DNA from: an uncultured Pseudomonadales bacterium
GTDB taxonomy: Bacteria; Pseudomonadota; Gammaproteobacteria; Pseudomonadales; Azotimanducaceae
Assembly: GCA_951813295.1 (NCBI GenBank)
Contig: CATOTI010000002.1
Location: forward strand, 3,296,522 to 3,360,521
Direction: 5' to 3'
DNA length: 64,000 nt
Shown: positions 8,930-16,213 of the stretch, one piece after another
Numbering within the stretch: the first letter of the stretch is position 1
How the letters are laid out: each line of letters opens with the position of its first letter
Notes under the pieces: generated by a model
Seen by the model: the letters and a program-made list of their open reading frames with translations, nothing else
Database searches by the model: none
Told to the model about the DNA's origin: nothing
Translations under genes and position numbers: made by a program

Positions 8930-9826
8930 CTATCGCTCAACCGTCACGGCGGAGATATGGGCGACGATCGAGTCGATGATTTCGGGAATCAACGGTTCCG
9001 GGAGGTCGTGGCCCATCTTCTCGATCTCGAGCAGAGTCGCGCCCGGGATACTCGCCGCCGTGTCGCGGCCGGCTTCGACCGGCACCAGCGGATCCGCATC
9101 GCCGTGGATAACGAGGCTCGGCGCGGATACGTGGCCCAGTTCCTCGACGCGAGACCCGTCGGCAAGAATCGCGGCCAGTTGGCGGACGAACCCGATCGGT
9201 CGGTACGCGCGCTCCGCGGCGGTTCTCGCCGCGCGTCCCATGCCGACTTCGACGGAATCGAAGTGGGGTCCGCCGATGAGTCGCGCGGTCGCTTCGTTCG
9301 CGGCGACGATGGCATCGATTTCGTCGGTTTCCGGCGCACTGATCAAGGCACCGATCACCTCGGGCGCCGGTTGCGGCAGGTCCGGGTTGCCGGTCGACGA
9401 CATGATGGACGTCAGGCTGTAGGCCCGCTCGGGATGATGGATCGCCATCCGCTGCGCGATCATCCCGCCCATGGAAACGCCGACGACGTGCGCGCCGGCC
9501 TGGCCCAGGTGATCGAGGAGATCGACGGCATCGCCCGCCATGTCGCCGAGCGAATAGAGCGGATCGATCGATGAACCATCGGTACCGATGGCCTGCGCCA
9601 GTTTCTCGATGGAAGGTGGCGGTGCATCGAATTCGAACGAAAGTCCGACGTCCCGGTTGTCGAGTGCGATCACACAGAAGCCGGCGTCAGCCAGGCCTTT
9701 GATCATCGATTCCGGCCACTGCACGATCTGGCAGCCGATCCCGTGAATCAGGAGCACCCGCGGATTCGCACGTGCGCCGCTCTGCTCGAAGTAAATGTTC
9801 CCCGCTTCCGCGCGAAATGTCGGCAT
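8930..9826 (-). CDS. Alpha/beta-fold hydrolase
   Basis: This is a 298-residue hydrolase. The frame extends further upstream, but ATG 9826 (MPTFRAEAGNIYFEQ) has a strong GGGGAAAAG ribosome-binding site. The oxyanion region is LLIHGIGCQIVQW, the nucleophile elbow GVSMGGM, the acid Asp lies in HGDADPLVP and the His in KMGHDLPE, so the catalytic triad is complete. Lack of a signal peptide suggests a cytoplasmic esterase/lactonase-type enzyme. It heads the operon with the crotonase and GNAT genes, so a role in processing an acyl or ester compound is plausible. A TGTCAC/GTGACA operator-like repeat lies 27-54 bases upstream of the start. Confidence 0.87.
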   Translation of the reverse strand: MPTFRAEAGNIYFEQSGARANPRVLLIHGIGCQIVQWPESMIKGLADAGFCVIALDNRDVGLSFEFDAPPPSIEKLAQAIGTDGSSIDPLYSLGDMAGDAVDLLDHLGQAGAHVVGVSMGGMIAQRMAIHHPERAYSLTSIMSSTGNPDLPQPAPEVIGALISAPETDEIDAIVAANEATARLIGGPHFDSVEVGMGRAARTAAERAYRPIGFVRQLAAILADGSRVEELGHVSAPSLVIHGDADPLVPVEAGRDTAASIPGATLLEIEKMGHDLPEPLIPEIIDSIVAHISAVTVER

Positions 9827-9852
9827 CGATTCTTTTCCCCGTCGAACTCGAC

Positions 9853-9880
9853 TGTCACGCGGTGTCACGAAGTGGTGACA
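9853..9880. promoter_or_regulatory. Operator-like triple TGTCAC/GTGACA repeat
   Basis: TGTCAC occurs at 9853-9858 and 9863-9868, exactly ten bases apart, and its inverse GTGACA lies at 9875-9880, so the last two form TGTCACgaagtgGTGACA. The position is just upstream of the hydrolase operon. Helical-turn spacing suggests a dimeric repressor or activator site; no regulator gene is adjacent. Confidence 0.3.
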
Positions 9881-10017
9881 TGTGCCGCGTGCAGTGCTCT
9901 CCCGCAATACGACTTCGCCGAGGTCGGAACACATTGTGCTCGCGATGGTCGAATCATCCCGATCGGCGATGTCAAAGGCGCGAAATGTTAGCAAAAGGGA
10001 TCGACAAGCGAGTTCGC

Positions 10018-10046
10018 TTGACAGCTATTTTGTTGCACCGGACGAT
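10018..10046 (+). promoter_or_regulatory. Possible sigma-70 promoter for the selenoprotein-TRAP operon
   Basis: A perfect -35 hexamer TTGACA lies at 10018-10023. At a 17-base spacer the -10 position reads GACGAT, which matches only three of six. Transcription would start about 70 bases before the ATG at 10122. The rest of the 295-base gap (9827-10121) holds no gene that I can support. Confidence 0.25.
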
Positions 10047-10121
10047 GGTTCGCGTCTGCTCGAATCGATCGTTGCTTCGCGTTTCGACGCATCCGGCGAA
10101 GCACAAGCACGGATATTCGTC

Positions 10122-10703
10122 ATGAAGTTCTTCTCGAGGCTGCGTCTTGCATGCATGACGCTGGCCTTTCTCGCACTGTCGTCCCACGCGGATGCCGATG
10201 AATACGCGGACGGTTGGGGTCCGGCTGTGGGGTCGACGGTTGGCGATCTCGTCTTCGTCGGTGCCGACGGTAGCGATGCCGCACTGTCTTCGTTTCAAGG
10301 CGAAAACGGGACGTTGCTCTTTCTCAACCGTTCCGCGGATTGGTGACCCTTCTGCCAGCGACAGCTCGTGCAGCTGTCCGATTGGACGGAGCGCTATTCT
10401 CGCCACGGGATCAACGTCGTCGCGATGACGTATGACGGCCCCGAGGTGCTCGACTCGTTCGCGACGGAGCAGGAGCTCAACTACCCGCTCGTGGGCGACC
10501 GCGATGCGTCGGTCGTCAACGAACTCGGCGTGCGCAACGAGGAATATGCGCAAGGTCATCGTGCGTACGGCATACCGCACCCGGGCATCGTGTTATTCGA
10601 CGCCGAACGTCGGGTGGTTCTGAAGCGTGCCGTGGCGGGCTACCGAACTCGACCGCCCTTCGACGAACTCTTTACGGCGGTCGTCGAGCTACTCGACGAA
10701 TAG
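10122..10703 (+). CDS. Exported peroxiredoxin/thioredoxin-like protein with in-frame UGA read as selenocysteine (UxxC)
   Basis: From ATG 10122 the frame runs 193 codons to TAG at 10701-10703, broken only by TGA at 10344-10346 (codon 75). The surrounding protein is RSADW-[UGA]-PFCQRQLVQL, so the UGA sits exactly where Cys is found in the DWCPFC-type redox motif of AhpC/TSA-like proteins, giving Sec75-Pro-Phe-Cys78. Downstream homology continues in the same frame (NVVAMTYDGPEVLDSF, YPLVGDRDAS, YGIPHPGIVLFD), which excludes a frameshift. Residues 1-24 look like a Sec signal (KFFSRLRLACMTLAFLALSS, then HADA), placing the enzyme in the periplasm. A SECIS-like hairpin follows the UGA. It begins a TatT-TRAP operon, 16 bases before the lipoprotein gene. 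Standard gene callers would split or truncate it. If the organism lacks SelA/SelB/SelC it would instead be a pseudogene. Confidence 0.8.
10360..10378 (+). promoter_or_regulatory. Candidate bacterial SECIS hairpin
   Basis: GACAGCT (10360-10366), loop CGTGC (10367-10371) and AGCTGTC (10372-10378) form a perfect 7-bp stem inside the coding sequence. The loop starts 20 bases after the UGA and carries G at its second position. Both features agree with the known rules for bacterial SECIS elements (apical loop roughly 16-37 bases after UGA, G within the first two loop bases). Confidence 0.65.
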
Positions 10704-10719
10704 CCCGGTGGAAGAGCGA

Positions 10720-11592
10720 GTGAAAAAACGTGGGCGGCCTGGGCGCCGCAACAGCAGCGTCGTCGTGATGCTGGCGGCTCTCCTGGGCTTGAGCGGCTGC
10801 GCGTCGATCGTCGGCGGGTTGACGGCCGGCCTCGCGTCGGACCTCGGGACGGCGATCCTCGACAATGACGATCCATTGGTCGTGCGCGATGGTGCACCAG
10901 CATTCCTCATCATCCTCGACGCGCTCCTGAACTCGGATCCGGACAACGTCACGCTGTTGCGTGCCTCTGCTCAGCTCAACAGCGCCTATGCGTCGGCGTT
11001 CGTTGCTGAGTCCACGCGGCAAAAAGCGTTCGCGACGAAAGCGCTCGATCTTGCCCATCACGCGGCATGTCGGGAAAGCGCGTGGGCGTGTGAGGCGAAA
11101 GATCTCGACTACGAGACGCTCGAAGCGGCTATTGCCGCCGAGGACGACGTCGACCTGCTCTACAGCTTCGCGAGCGCCTGGGCGGGATGGATCCAGGCGA
11201 ACTCGGACGACTGGAAAGCCATCGCGCAACTCGGTCGGGTGAAACCGATGATGCATCGCGTGGCCGAACTCGATACCGACTACGACAACGGCGGCGCCTT
11301 CATGTACCTCGGTGTTTTCGAGACGCTCGTTCCGCCCGGCCTCGGCGGCAAGCCCGAGCTCGGCCGCGAGTATTTCGAGCGAGCGATCGAGATTTCGGAC
11401 GGTACCCACCTGATGGCCCAAGTGCTCTTTGCCGAGCAGTACGCGCGCATGCTCTTTGAGCGGGAACTGCACGACGAACTGCTCGAAGGGGTGATCGCAG
11501 CCGAAGCCCGTGTTCCGGGACTCACTCTCATCAATCGCATAGCGCAGGAACAAGCGCGTGAACTATTGGACTCTGCGGATGAATATTTTTAG
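10720..11592 (+). CDS. TRAP-associated TatT family lipoprotein
   Basis: This 290-residue protein is read from GTG 10720 with GAAGAG upstream. It has a lipoprotein signal: basic KKRGRPGRRN, a hydrophobic core and the lipobox LSGC with Cys27. The body is rich in short helices spaced like TPR repeats (LLRASAQLNSAYASAF, GGAFMYLGVFETLVPPGLGGKPELGREYFERAI), matching the TRAP-associated TatT family first described in Treponema, where a trimeric TPR lipoprotein pairs with the TRAP binding protein. It overlaps the downstream dctP gene by 14 bases, so translation is likely coupled. TatT-type TRAP systems are thought to handle hydrophobic ligands; the ligand here is unknown. Confidence 0.85.
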   Translation: MKKRGRPGRRNSSVVVMLAALLGLSGCASIVGGLTAGLASDLGTAILDNDDPLVVRDGAPAFLIILDALLNSDPDNVTLLRASAQLNSAYASAFVAESTRQKAFATKALDLAHHAACRESAWACEAKDLDYETLEAAIAAEDDVDLLYSFASAWAGWIQANSDDWKAIAQLGRVKPMMHRVAELDTDYDNGGAFMYLGVFETLVPPGLGGKPELGREYFERAIEISDGTHLMAQVLFAEQYARMLFERELHDELLEGVIAAEARVPGLTLINRIAQEQARELLDSADEYF

Positions 11593-12589
11593 GCGTCGAC
11601 GTGCCTCGGCATCTGTCGCCCTCGTGCTGGCATCGTTCTTTGCGTTCTCGGCCTCTGCGGCGACTTTGAAGATCGCGACCCTGTCGCCGGACGGGTCGTT
11701 CTGGATGGACACGATGCGTGACGCCGGCAAACGGGTGGAGGCGGCGACGGACGGCCGGGTGAAGTTCAAGTTCTACCCGGGTGGCGTGATGGGCGACGAC
11801 TACGCCGTCCTCCGCAAGATTCGCGTGGGGCAGCTGCAGGGTGGGATCGTGACGACCGGTGTCTTCGGCACGATCTATCCGGACGCGCAGGTCTACAACC
11901 TGCCCATGGTCTTCAAAAGCCTCGATGAAGTTGACGCGGTCCGCCAACGGATGGATGCGCGACTCTTCGAGGGCCTCGAAGACAAGGGGTTCGTGCCGTT
12001 CGGGTTCGCCGAAGTCGGCATGGCGCACGCGATGAGCCAACGTTACGCGCGCACGGTCGAGGACGGGCGCGGCCTCAAAGTCTGGTCGCCAGAAGGCGAC
12101 CAGGCGGCTGCTCGTGCCCTTCAGGCGTTCGGCATCTCGCCGATTCCGCTCACGATCGCCGACGTCCTCGGCGGGTTGCAGACGGGGTTGATCGATACCG
12201 TTGCATCGCCGCCCGTCGCCGCGCTGGCGTTGCAGTGGCACACGCGGATCAAGTACGTGCTGGACGTACCGATGATGTACATCTATGGCATCTTCGTGGT
12301 TTCGGATCGGCACTTCTCGCGGATCGACGAAGCCGACCGGGCGATTGTGCGGGACATCATGTCCGTGGCCGTTCGAGCGGTGGACGCGCAGAACCGGCTC
12401 GACCATCAAGGCTCTATCGAAGCACTCGTAAGCGAAGGAATCGAACTCATCGAACCCACGGCCGAGGAACTGGCGTCGTGGCAGGTGAGTGCTGACCGGG
12501 CGACGTCGGCATGGGTCGATGACGGTGTGGTCAGCCGTGAGATCTACGACGAGTTACGGCGCGAGCTTCGGGCCATTCGTGCCCCCTAG
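11579..12589 (+). CDS. dctP: TRAP transporter periplasmic solute-binding protein (DctP family)
   Basis: This is a 336-residue protein starting at ATG 11579 within the end of the TatT gene. Residues 1-27 form a signal peptide (MNIFRRRR, hydrophobic core, SASA before ATLKIA). The mature protein shows the DctP pattern: KIATLSPDGSFW, VKFKFYPGGVMGDD, the QGGIVTTGVFGTIYP hinge segment, and LKVWSPEGDQAAARALQAFG, where the conserved substrate-contacting Arg of sialic/dicarboxylate binders is not obvious. This fits the TatT-associated branch (TatP-like). It captures the solute in the periplasm and passes it to DctQM encoded directly downstream. Confidence 0.88.
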   Translation: MNIFRRRRASASVALVLASFFAFSASAATLKIATLSPDGSFWMDTMRDAGKRVEAATDGRVKFKFYPGGVMGDDYAVLRKIRVGQLQGGIVTTGVFGTIYPDAQVYNLPMVFKSLDEVDAVRQRMDARLFEGLEDKGFVPFGFAEVGMAHAMSQRYARTVEDGRGLKVWSPEGDQAAARALQAFGISPIPLTIADVLGGLQTGLIDTVASPPVAALALQWHTRIKYVLDVPMMYIYGIFVVSDRHFSRIDEADRAIVRDIMSVAVRAVDAQNRLDHQGSIEALVSEGIELIEPTAEELASWQVSADRATSAWVDDGVVSREIYDELRRELRAIRAP

Positions 12590-13076
12590 TCTGCAACGCG
12601 TTCAGCGATTGCTGGCGGGGGTAGAGACTGGCCTTCTCGTCGCCCTGCTCCTCGTCATGATCGGCGTTGCGGTCTATCAGGTCCTGGCGCGCAACCTTGC
12701 TGGAACGGGACTGGTCTGGGGCGATGAGATGGTGCGCGTCGCAGTCCTCTGGATCACCATGGTGGGTGCATCGGTCGCCGCGAAGTCGAACTCGCATATC
12801 AGCATCGACGTTGTCGCGCGGTTCAGTACGCCCCAGATGCGCGGCATCGTCGACCGGGTGACATCGCTTTTCACCGCGGCGGTTTGTGCGGCCCTCGCCT
12901 GGTATTCCCGGACGATGATCGAATGGGATTACATCGACGGGACGACTGGTTTTGGTCCCGTGCCGGCCTGGATCTGTGAGTTGGTGATCCCCGCGACCGC
13001 TGTCTTGATCGCCGTTCGTTATGCCCTGCGTGCCGTCTTTCCTCCGCCGCCGGAAGACGAGACGGAAGCCGAATGA
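12579..13076 (+). CDS. dctQ: TRAP transporter small permease subunit (DctQ)
   Basis: The small membrane subunit has about 165 residues and four hydrophobic segments: GLLVALLLVMIGVAVYQVLA, the MVRVAVLWITMVGAS region, the LFTAAVCAALAWY region and LVIPATAVLIAVRYAL. Between them lies the family motif GDEMVRVAVLW followed by KSNSHISIDVV. The start is uncertain: GTG 12579 overlaps the dctP end by 11 bases and is used here, since the frame is open further upstream but antisense-like in composition. Its stop overlaps the dctM start (ATGA at 13073-13076). Confidence 0.85.
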   Translation: MPPSLQRVQRLLAGVETGLLVALLLVMIGVAVYQVLARNLAGTGLVWGDEMVRVAVLWITMVGASVAAKSNSHISIDVVARFSTPQMRGIVDRVTSLFTAAVCAALAWYSRTMIEWDYIDGTTGFGPVPAWICELVIPATAVLIAVRYALRAVFPPPPEDETEAE

Positions 13077-14347
13077 TCACTCTAGCGGCCATCGGCCTGG
13101 TGGTGATGGCGATTCTCGGCGCGCCGCTTTTCGCCGTCGTTCTCGGCGCTGCGATGCTGGGATTCATCGCCTCCGATATCGATCTTGCGGTGGTTGCCAT
13201 CGAACTGTATCGGATTACCGATACGCCGCTACTCGTGGCTTTGCCGTTCTTCACGTTCGCCGGATACGTCATGGCACGCGCGAACACCTCGCATCGTCTG
13301 ATGGCGATTACGAAGGCGGTTTTTGGCTGGATGCCCGGCGGGTTTGCGATCGTCGGCTTTGTTGCCTGCGCGGTCTTCACCGCGCTCACGGGCGCATCGG
13401 GTGTGACGATCGTCGCGCTCGGTGCTTTGCTTTTGCCGGTGCTCAAAGAAGCCGGGTATTCGGAGCGTTACAGCCTGGGTCTCGTCACGGCGTCGGGCAG
13501 CCTCGGGCTTTTGATCGTGCCGTCGGTGCCCTTGATTCTCTACGGGATCATCGCCCAACAGATGGACGTCGGTGAGCGGTTTGCGATCACCGATCTTTTC
13601 CTCGCCGGTGCCTTGCCGGTCATCCTGATGATCGTCTTGCTGGTCGCCTGGACGTTGTGGCGGCACGGCGATGGGGTGAAGACGACGCCGTTCGTCGCCG
13701 CTGAGGTATGGCAAGCGTTGAAAGAGGCACGCTGGGAGTTACCGCTGCCCTTTGTCGTGCTCGGCGGTATCTACTCCGGTTGGTTCGCGATTTCAGAAGC
13801 CGCTGCGCTCACTGCGCTCTATGTGTTGTTCGCGGAAGTGGTCATGTATCGCGAGGTGAAGCCGAAAGCGTTGGTCGAGGTGATCCGTGAATCGATGGTG
13901 ATGGTCGGCAGTATCATCCTCATTCTCGGCGTCGCGCTTGCCTTCACGAACTTTCTCGTCGATGCAGAGGTGCCGCAGCGACTGTTCGAGTTCATGCAGG
14001 AGCACGTCAGCAGCGCGCTGACGTTCCTCATCCTGCTGAACATCCTGCTTCTCTTGCTCGGGGCGATCCTCGACGTCTTCTCGGCGATCGTGATCATGGT
14101 GCCGTTGCTCCTGCCGGTCGCGGTCGGTTACGGCATTCACCCTGTCCATCTCGGTGTGATTTTTCTCGCGAATCTGCAGATCGGCTATTTCACGCCGCCG
14201 ATCGGCATGAACCTCTTCATTGCGAGCTATCGATTCGAAAAGCCGATTCTGGATCTATACGCAGCGAGCATCCCGTTCATGGTGGTGTTGCTCATCGCGC
14301 TGCTCATCATCACCTACGTGCCGGCGCTTTCCCTCTGGTACCTGTGA
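13073..14347 (+). CDS. dctM: TRAP transporter large permease subunit (DctM)
   Basis: This is a 424-residue polytopic inner-membrane protein, the normal length for DctM, with about 12 hydrophobic segments. Family motifs include LLVALPFFTFAGYVMA, the GASGVTIVALGALLLPVL region, TASGSLGLLIVPSVPLILYG and IFLANLQIGYFTPPIGMNLF near the C-terminus. It uses the sodium gradient to import the solute delivered by the DctP protein. It begins at the ATGA overlap with dctQ and ends the operon; the stop lies inside a compact hairpin shared with the convergent phosphotransferase gene. Confidence 0.92.
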   Translation: MITLAAIGLVVMAILGAPLFAVVLGAAMLGFIASDIDLAVVAIELYRITDTPLLVALPFFTFAGYVMARANTSHRLMAITKAVFGWMPGGFAIVGFVACAVFTALTGASGVTIVALGALLLPVLKEAGYSERYSLGLVTASGSLGLLIVPSVPLILYGIIAQQMDVGERFAITDLFLAGALPVILMIVLLVAWTLWRHGDGVKTTPFVAAEVWQALKEARWELPLPFVVLGGIYSGWFAISEAAALTALYVLFAEVVMYREVKPKALVEVIRESMVMVGSIILILGVALAFTNFLVDAEVPQRLFEFMQEHVSSALTFLILLNILLLLLGAILDVFSAIVIMVPLLLPVAVGYGIHPVHLGVIFLANLQIGYFTPPIGMNLFIASYRFEKPILDLYAASIPFMVVLLIALLIITYVPALSLWYL

Positions 14348-14360
14348 CGCGGGGCGTCAC
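14344..14360. terminator. Compact hairpin covering two convergent stop codons
   Basis: GTGACGC (14344-14350), loop GGG and GCGTCAC (14354-14360) form a perfect 7-bp stem. The dctM TGA (14345-14347) sits in one arm and the phosphotransferase TGA (reverse of 14357-14359) in the other. No U tract follows, so termination is inferred from position and symmetry. Confidence 0.35.
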
Positions 14361-15466
14361 GCGCCGATCGATTCGAGCAACTGCCCCGCTGAACTGACGT
14401 AGCCGGGGATCCCTTCGGCGATCGTCTCCATCCGGGGATCGGTCGAGTCACCAACGGCCCATCGGTGGTGGAGTTGCTGAACGACCGCGGCCGTCTTCCA
14501 CTGGCCAAACGCTTCGTACCAGGCGATCTTCGAGACATCGAGGCCGGCGAGTTCGCCGTACCGTGCACTCACTTCGGCGCGTGTGACCAGGCCCATTCGA
14601 TCCATGCCCGCATGACTGAAACGTTTGGCGTCTTCGGTGTCGCTCGGATCGGGCCAGTAGTTCAGCAGCGTGCCGACATCGATCAGCGGGTCGCCGAGCG
14701 TCGTCATGTCCCAGTCGAAGATCGCGCTCACGCGATCGGGGTTGTCTGGCTCGAACATGCAGTTATCGAGCTTGAAGTCGTTGTGTACCAGGGCGACACG
14801 TTGCGGTTCGGGTAACGACTGCGCCAGTCGATCATGGATCTCGGACATAGCGCCGTGGTGTTGCTCGGTTTGCACGAGGTCCCATCGTTTTTTCCAGCCG
14901 GCGACCTGGCGTGTGACGAAACCGCCCGGTCTGCCGAGGTCCGCCAGGTCACAGTCGATCGGGTCGAGGCGGTGGAACTCGGCGATCCGGGCCACGAGCG
15001 CTAAGCCTATTCGCCGGCCGACGGCGTCGAAGCGACGCATCGACTCTGGAATCACGCCGCGAATCACCTCGCCGCGACGTCGTTCCATCACGAAGAAGTC
15101 GGCGCCTGCGATGCTGACGTCGTCGCAGAAAACGTATGCACGGGGCGCCGCATCGAAGTGGCGCCAGAGTCGGGACAGCACCTTGAACTCGCGTCGCATG
15201 TCGTGGGCGCCAGGCGCTAACGTGCCGAAGGGAGGACGGCGCAGAACGAGTTCGGTCGGACCGAAGTGGAGGCAGTACGTCAGGTTTGCGGAACCGTTGG
15301 GAAACTGCTCGATCGTCATCGGCTGCGAAATGTCGAGTTCGGCCGGGAGTTCGGCGCGCAGGTAAGCCTCGATCGATGTCCAGTCCAGTTCCTCGCCGGG
15401 GCGCACGGCGCCCAGCTCCGGTACCGGCTCGTCCGCGTAAGGGTCGACGTCTTGATCGAGGTCCAC
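14357..15466 (-). CDS. Phosphotransferase family protein (APH-like, acyl-CoA-metabolism type)
   Basis: This 369-residue kinase-fold protein has the aminoglycoside-phosphotransferase signature: catalytic loop VHNDFKLDNCMF with Asp230, and the metal-binding FDWDMTTLGDPLIDVG with Asp251. The N-terminal segment NLTYCLHFGPTELVLRRPP and GAHDMRREFKVL are typical of the subfamily encoded beside acyl-CoA dehydrogenases and related to human ACAD10/11 kinases, which phosphorylate hydroxylated acyl-CoAs, rather than antibiotic-resistance enzymes. The start is ATG 15466. It lies 71 bases downstream of the YhbS-like gene on the same strand, separated by a short tandem repeat. Confidence 0.85.
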   Translation of the reverse strand: MDLDQDVDPYADEPVPELGAVRPGEELDWTSIEAYLRAELPAELDISQPMTIEQFPNGSANLTYCLHFGPTELVLRRPPFGTLAPGAHDMRREFKVLSRLWRHFDAAPRAYVFCDDVSIAGADFFVMERRRGEVIRGVIPESMRRFDAVGRRIGLALVARIAEFHRLDPIDCDLADLGRPGGFVTRQVAGWKKRWDLVQTEQHHGAMSEIHDRLAQSLPEPQRVALVHNDFKLDNCMFEPDNPDRVSAIFDWDMTTLGDPLIDVGTLLNYWPDPSDTEDAKRFSHAGMDRMGLVTRAEVSARYGELAGLDVSKIAWYEAFGQWKTAAVVQQLHHRWAVGDSTDPRMETIAEGIPGYVSSAGQLLESIGA

Positions 15467-15500
15467 GGTATTTTCTCCTTGATGTTCGCTTGGTCTTGAG

Positions 15501-15553
15501 ACGCCGATTTCGGTTTCCTAACCGCCGGTTTCGTTTTCTAAACGCCGATTTCG
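15501..15553. repeat. 20-bp imperfect tandem repeat, about 2.6 copies
   Basis: Units begin at 15501, 15521 and 15541 and share ACGCCGATTTCGGTTTCCTA with a few substitutions. The third, partial unit encodes the last codons of the YhbS-like protein (reverse strand, EIGV-stop), so the array looks like a slippage duplication of that gene's 3' end. Confidence 0.6.
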
Positions 15554-16035
15554 CGGAACGCGTCGACGTATCGGGCTGCACCGCGGATAGGAGCCAATGC
15601 ATCTGGCGTCAGTTCTCGGTGCATGAACGCATCCGTTGCCCCGTACTCGTTCGCCAGGTGACTGGTGACGAAGCCGAAGCGCTGGTAGTACGCGGGGTTA
15701 CCGAGAAGAAAGAGTGCGTCGATGCCGTCAGCTTGAGCGTGTTCGATCAGGCGATGCATGAGGGCTGATCCGACGCCGTTTCCCTGGGTTGATGGATCGA
15801 CGGCCAGAGGCGCGATTCCCAAGGTCTTGAGGCCGACCGGCGGATCGATCGTGATCGGTGAGGCGACCACAAATCCGACAACATCGTCTTCCTCGCATGC
15901 GACGAGCGGATAGCGCATCGAGCCGCGCTCGCGCAGACGCGCCACCAGATCGGCTTCGTCCTGCTTCCCGAACGCTTCGCGCACAATACGTTCGACGGCG
16001 ACTTCGTCGGGTTGGCGTTCTTCTCTGATCATCAT
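15538..16035 (-). CDS. YhbS-like GNAT N-acetyltransferase
   Basis: This is a 165-residue acetyltransferase from ATG 16035 (MMIREERQPDE; a second ATG follows immediately). The sequence LGIAPLAVDPSTQGNGVGSALMHRLIE covers strand beta4 and the acetyl-CoA pyrophosphate loop, and LFLLGNPAYYQRFGF is the COG3153/YhbS signature (GxPxYYxRFGF). The substrate is unknown. The frame is open for another 34 codons upstream, but those codons overlap the possible GST remnant on the other strand and do not resemble the family. Confidence 0.85.
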   Translation of the reverse strand: MMIREERQPDEVAVERIVREAFGKQDEADLVARLRERGSMRYPLVACEEDDVVGFVVASPITIDPPVGLKTLGIAPLAVDPSTQGNGVGSALMHRLIEHAQADGIDALFLLGNPAYYQRFGFVTSHLANEYGATDAFMHRELTPDALAPIRGAARYVDAFREIGV

Positions 16036-16099
16036 GGCTGCGCAAGCTATCAGAAGTCGGCGGAAACGTTTGCTCGTGTGGACATCACGGCGAACCGTC

Positions 16100-16210
16100 A
16101 TGAAACTCATCCACGGGAATCCAACGAGTCCGGTCATGGCGGATACCTTCCCTCATCAGGGTCACGCGTTTTCCGAGGCGCTGAAGCGTGGCCTCGAGAG
16201 CGTTCGCTAG
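16100..16210 (+). pseudogene. Possible remnant of a glutathione S-transferase gene
   Basis: A 36-codon frame starts MKLIHGNPTSP, which closely resembles the first beta strand of glutathione S-transferases (MKLxxxPxSP), and then continues VMADTFPHQGHAFSEALKRGLESVR to a stop just before the DNA ligase start. A full GST needs about 200 residues, so if the match is real this is the N-terminus fused by deletion to a tail. It could equally be a chance short frame. It lies between the divergent YhbS-like gene and the ligase gene. Confidence 0.3.
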
Positions 16211-16213
16211 TCG

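Noticed and set aside
9882-10121. Longer N-terminus for the candidate selenoprotein starting at 9882
   Set aside because: The extra 80 codons do not look like a redox protein and would bury the clear signal peptide that starts at 10122.
9827-10121. A tRNA-Sec (selC) gene near the selenoprotein
   Set aside because: No cloverleaf with a long variable arm or CCA end was seen in this or other gaps; selC must be elsewhere if present.
10344-10346. Reading the TGA as a real stop or as a sequencing frameshift
   Set aside because: The frame does not change across the TGA, the motif on both sides matches one redox site, and a SECIS-like hairpin follows. A base error (TGC to TGA) cannot be excluded but is less likely.
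14357-15466. Phosphotransferase as an aminoglycoside-resistance enzyme
   Set aside because: Length and N-terminal motifs match the ACAD10/11-type family associated with acyl-CoA metabolism.
15501-15553. CRISPR array
   Set aside because: The repeats are contiguous 20-base units with no spacers and no cas genes are present; no other array-like pattern was found.
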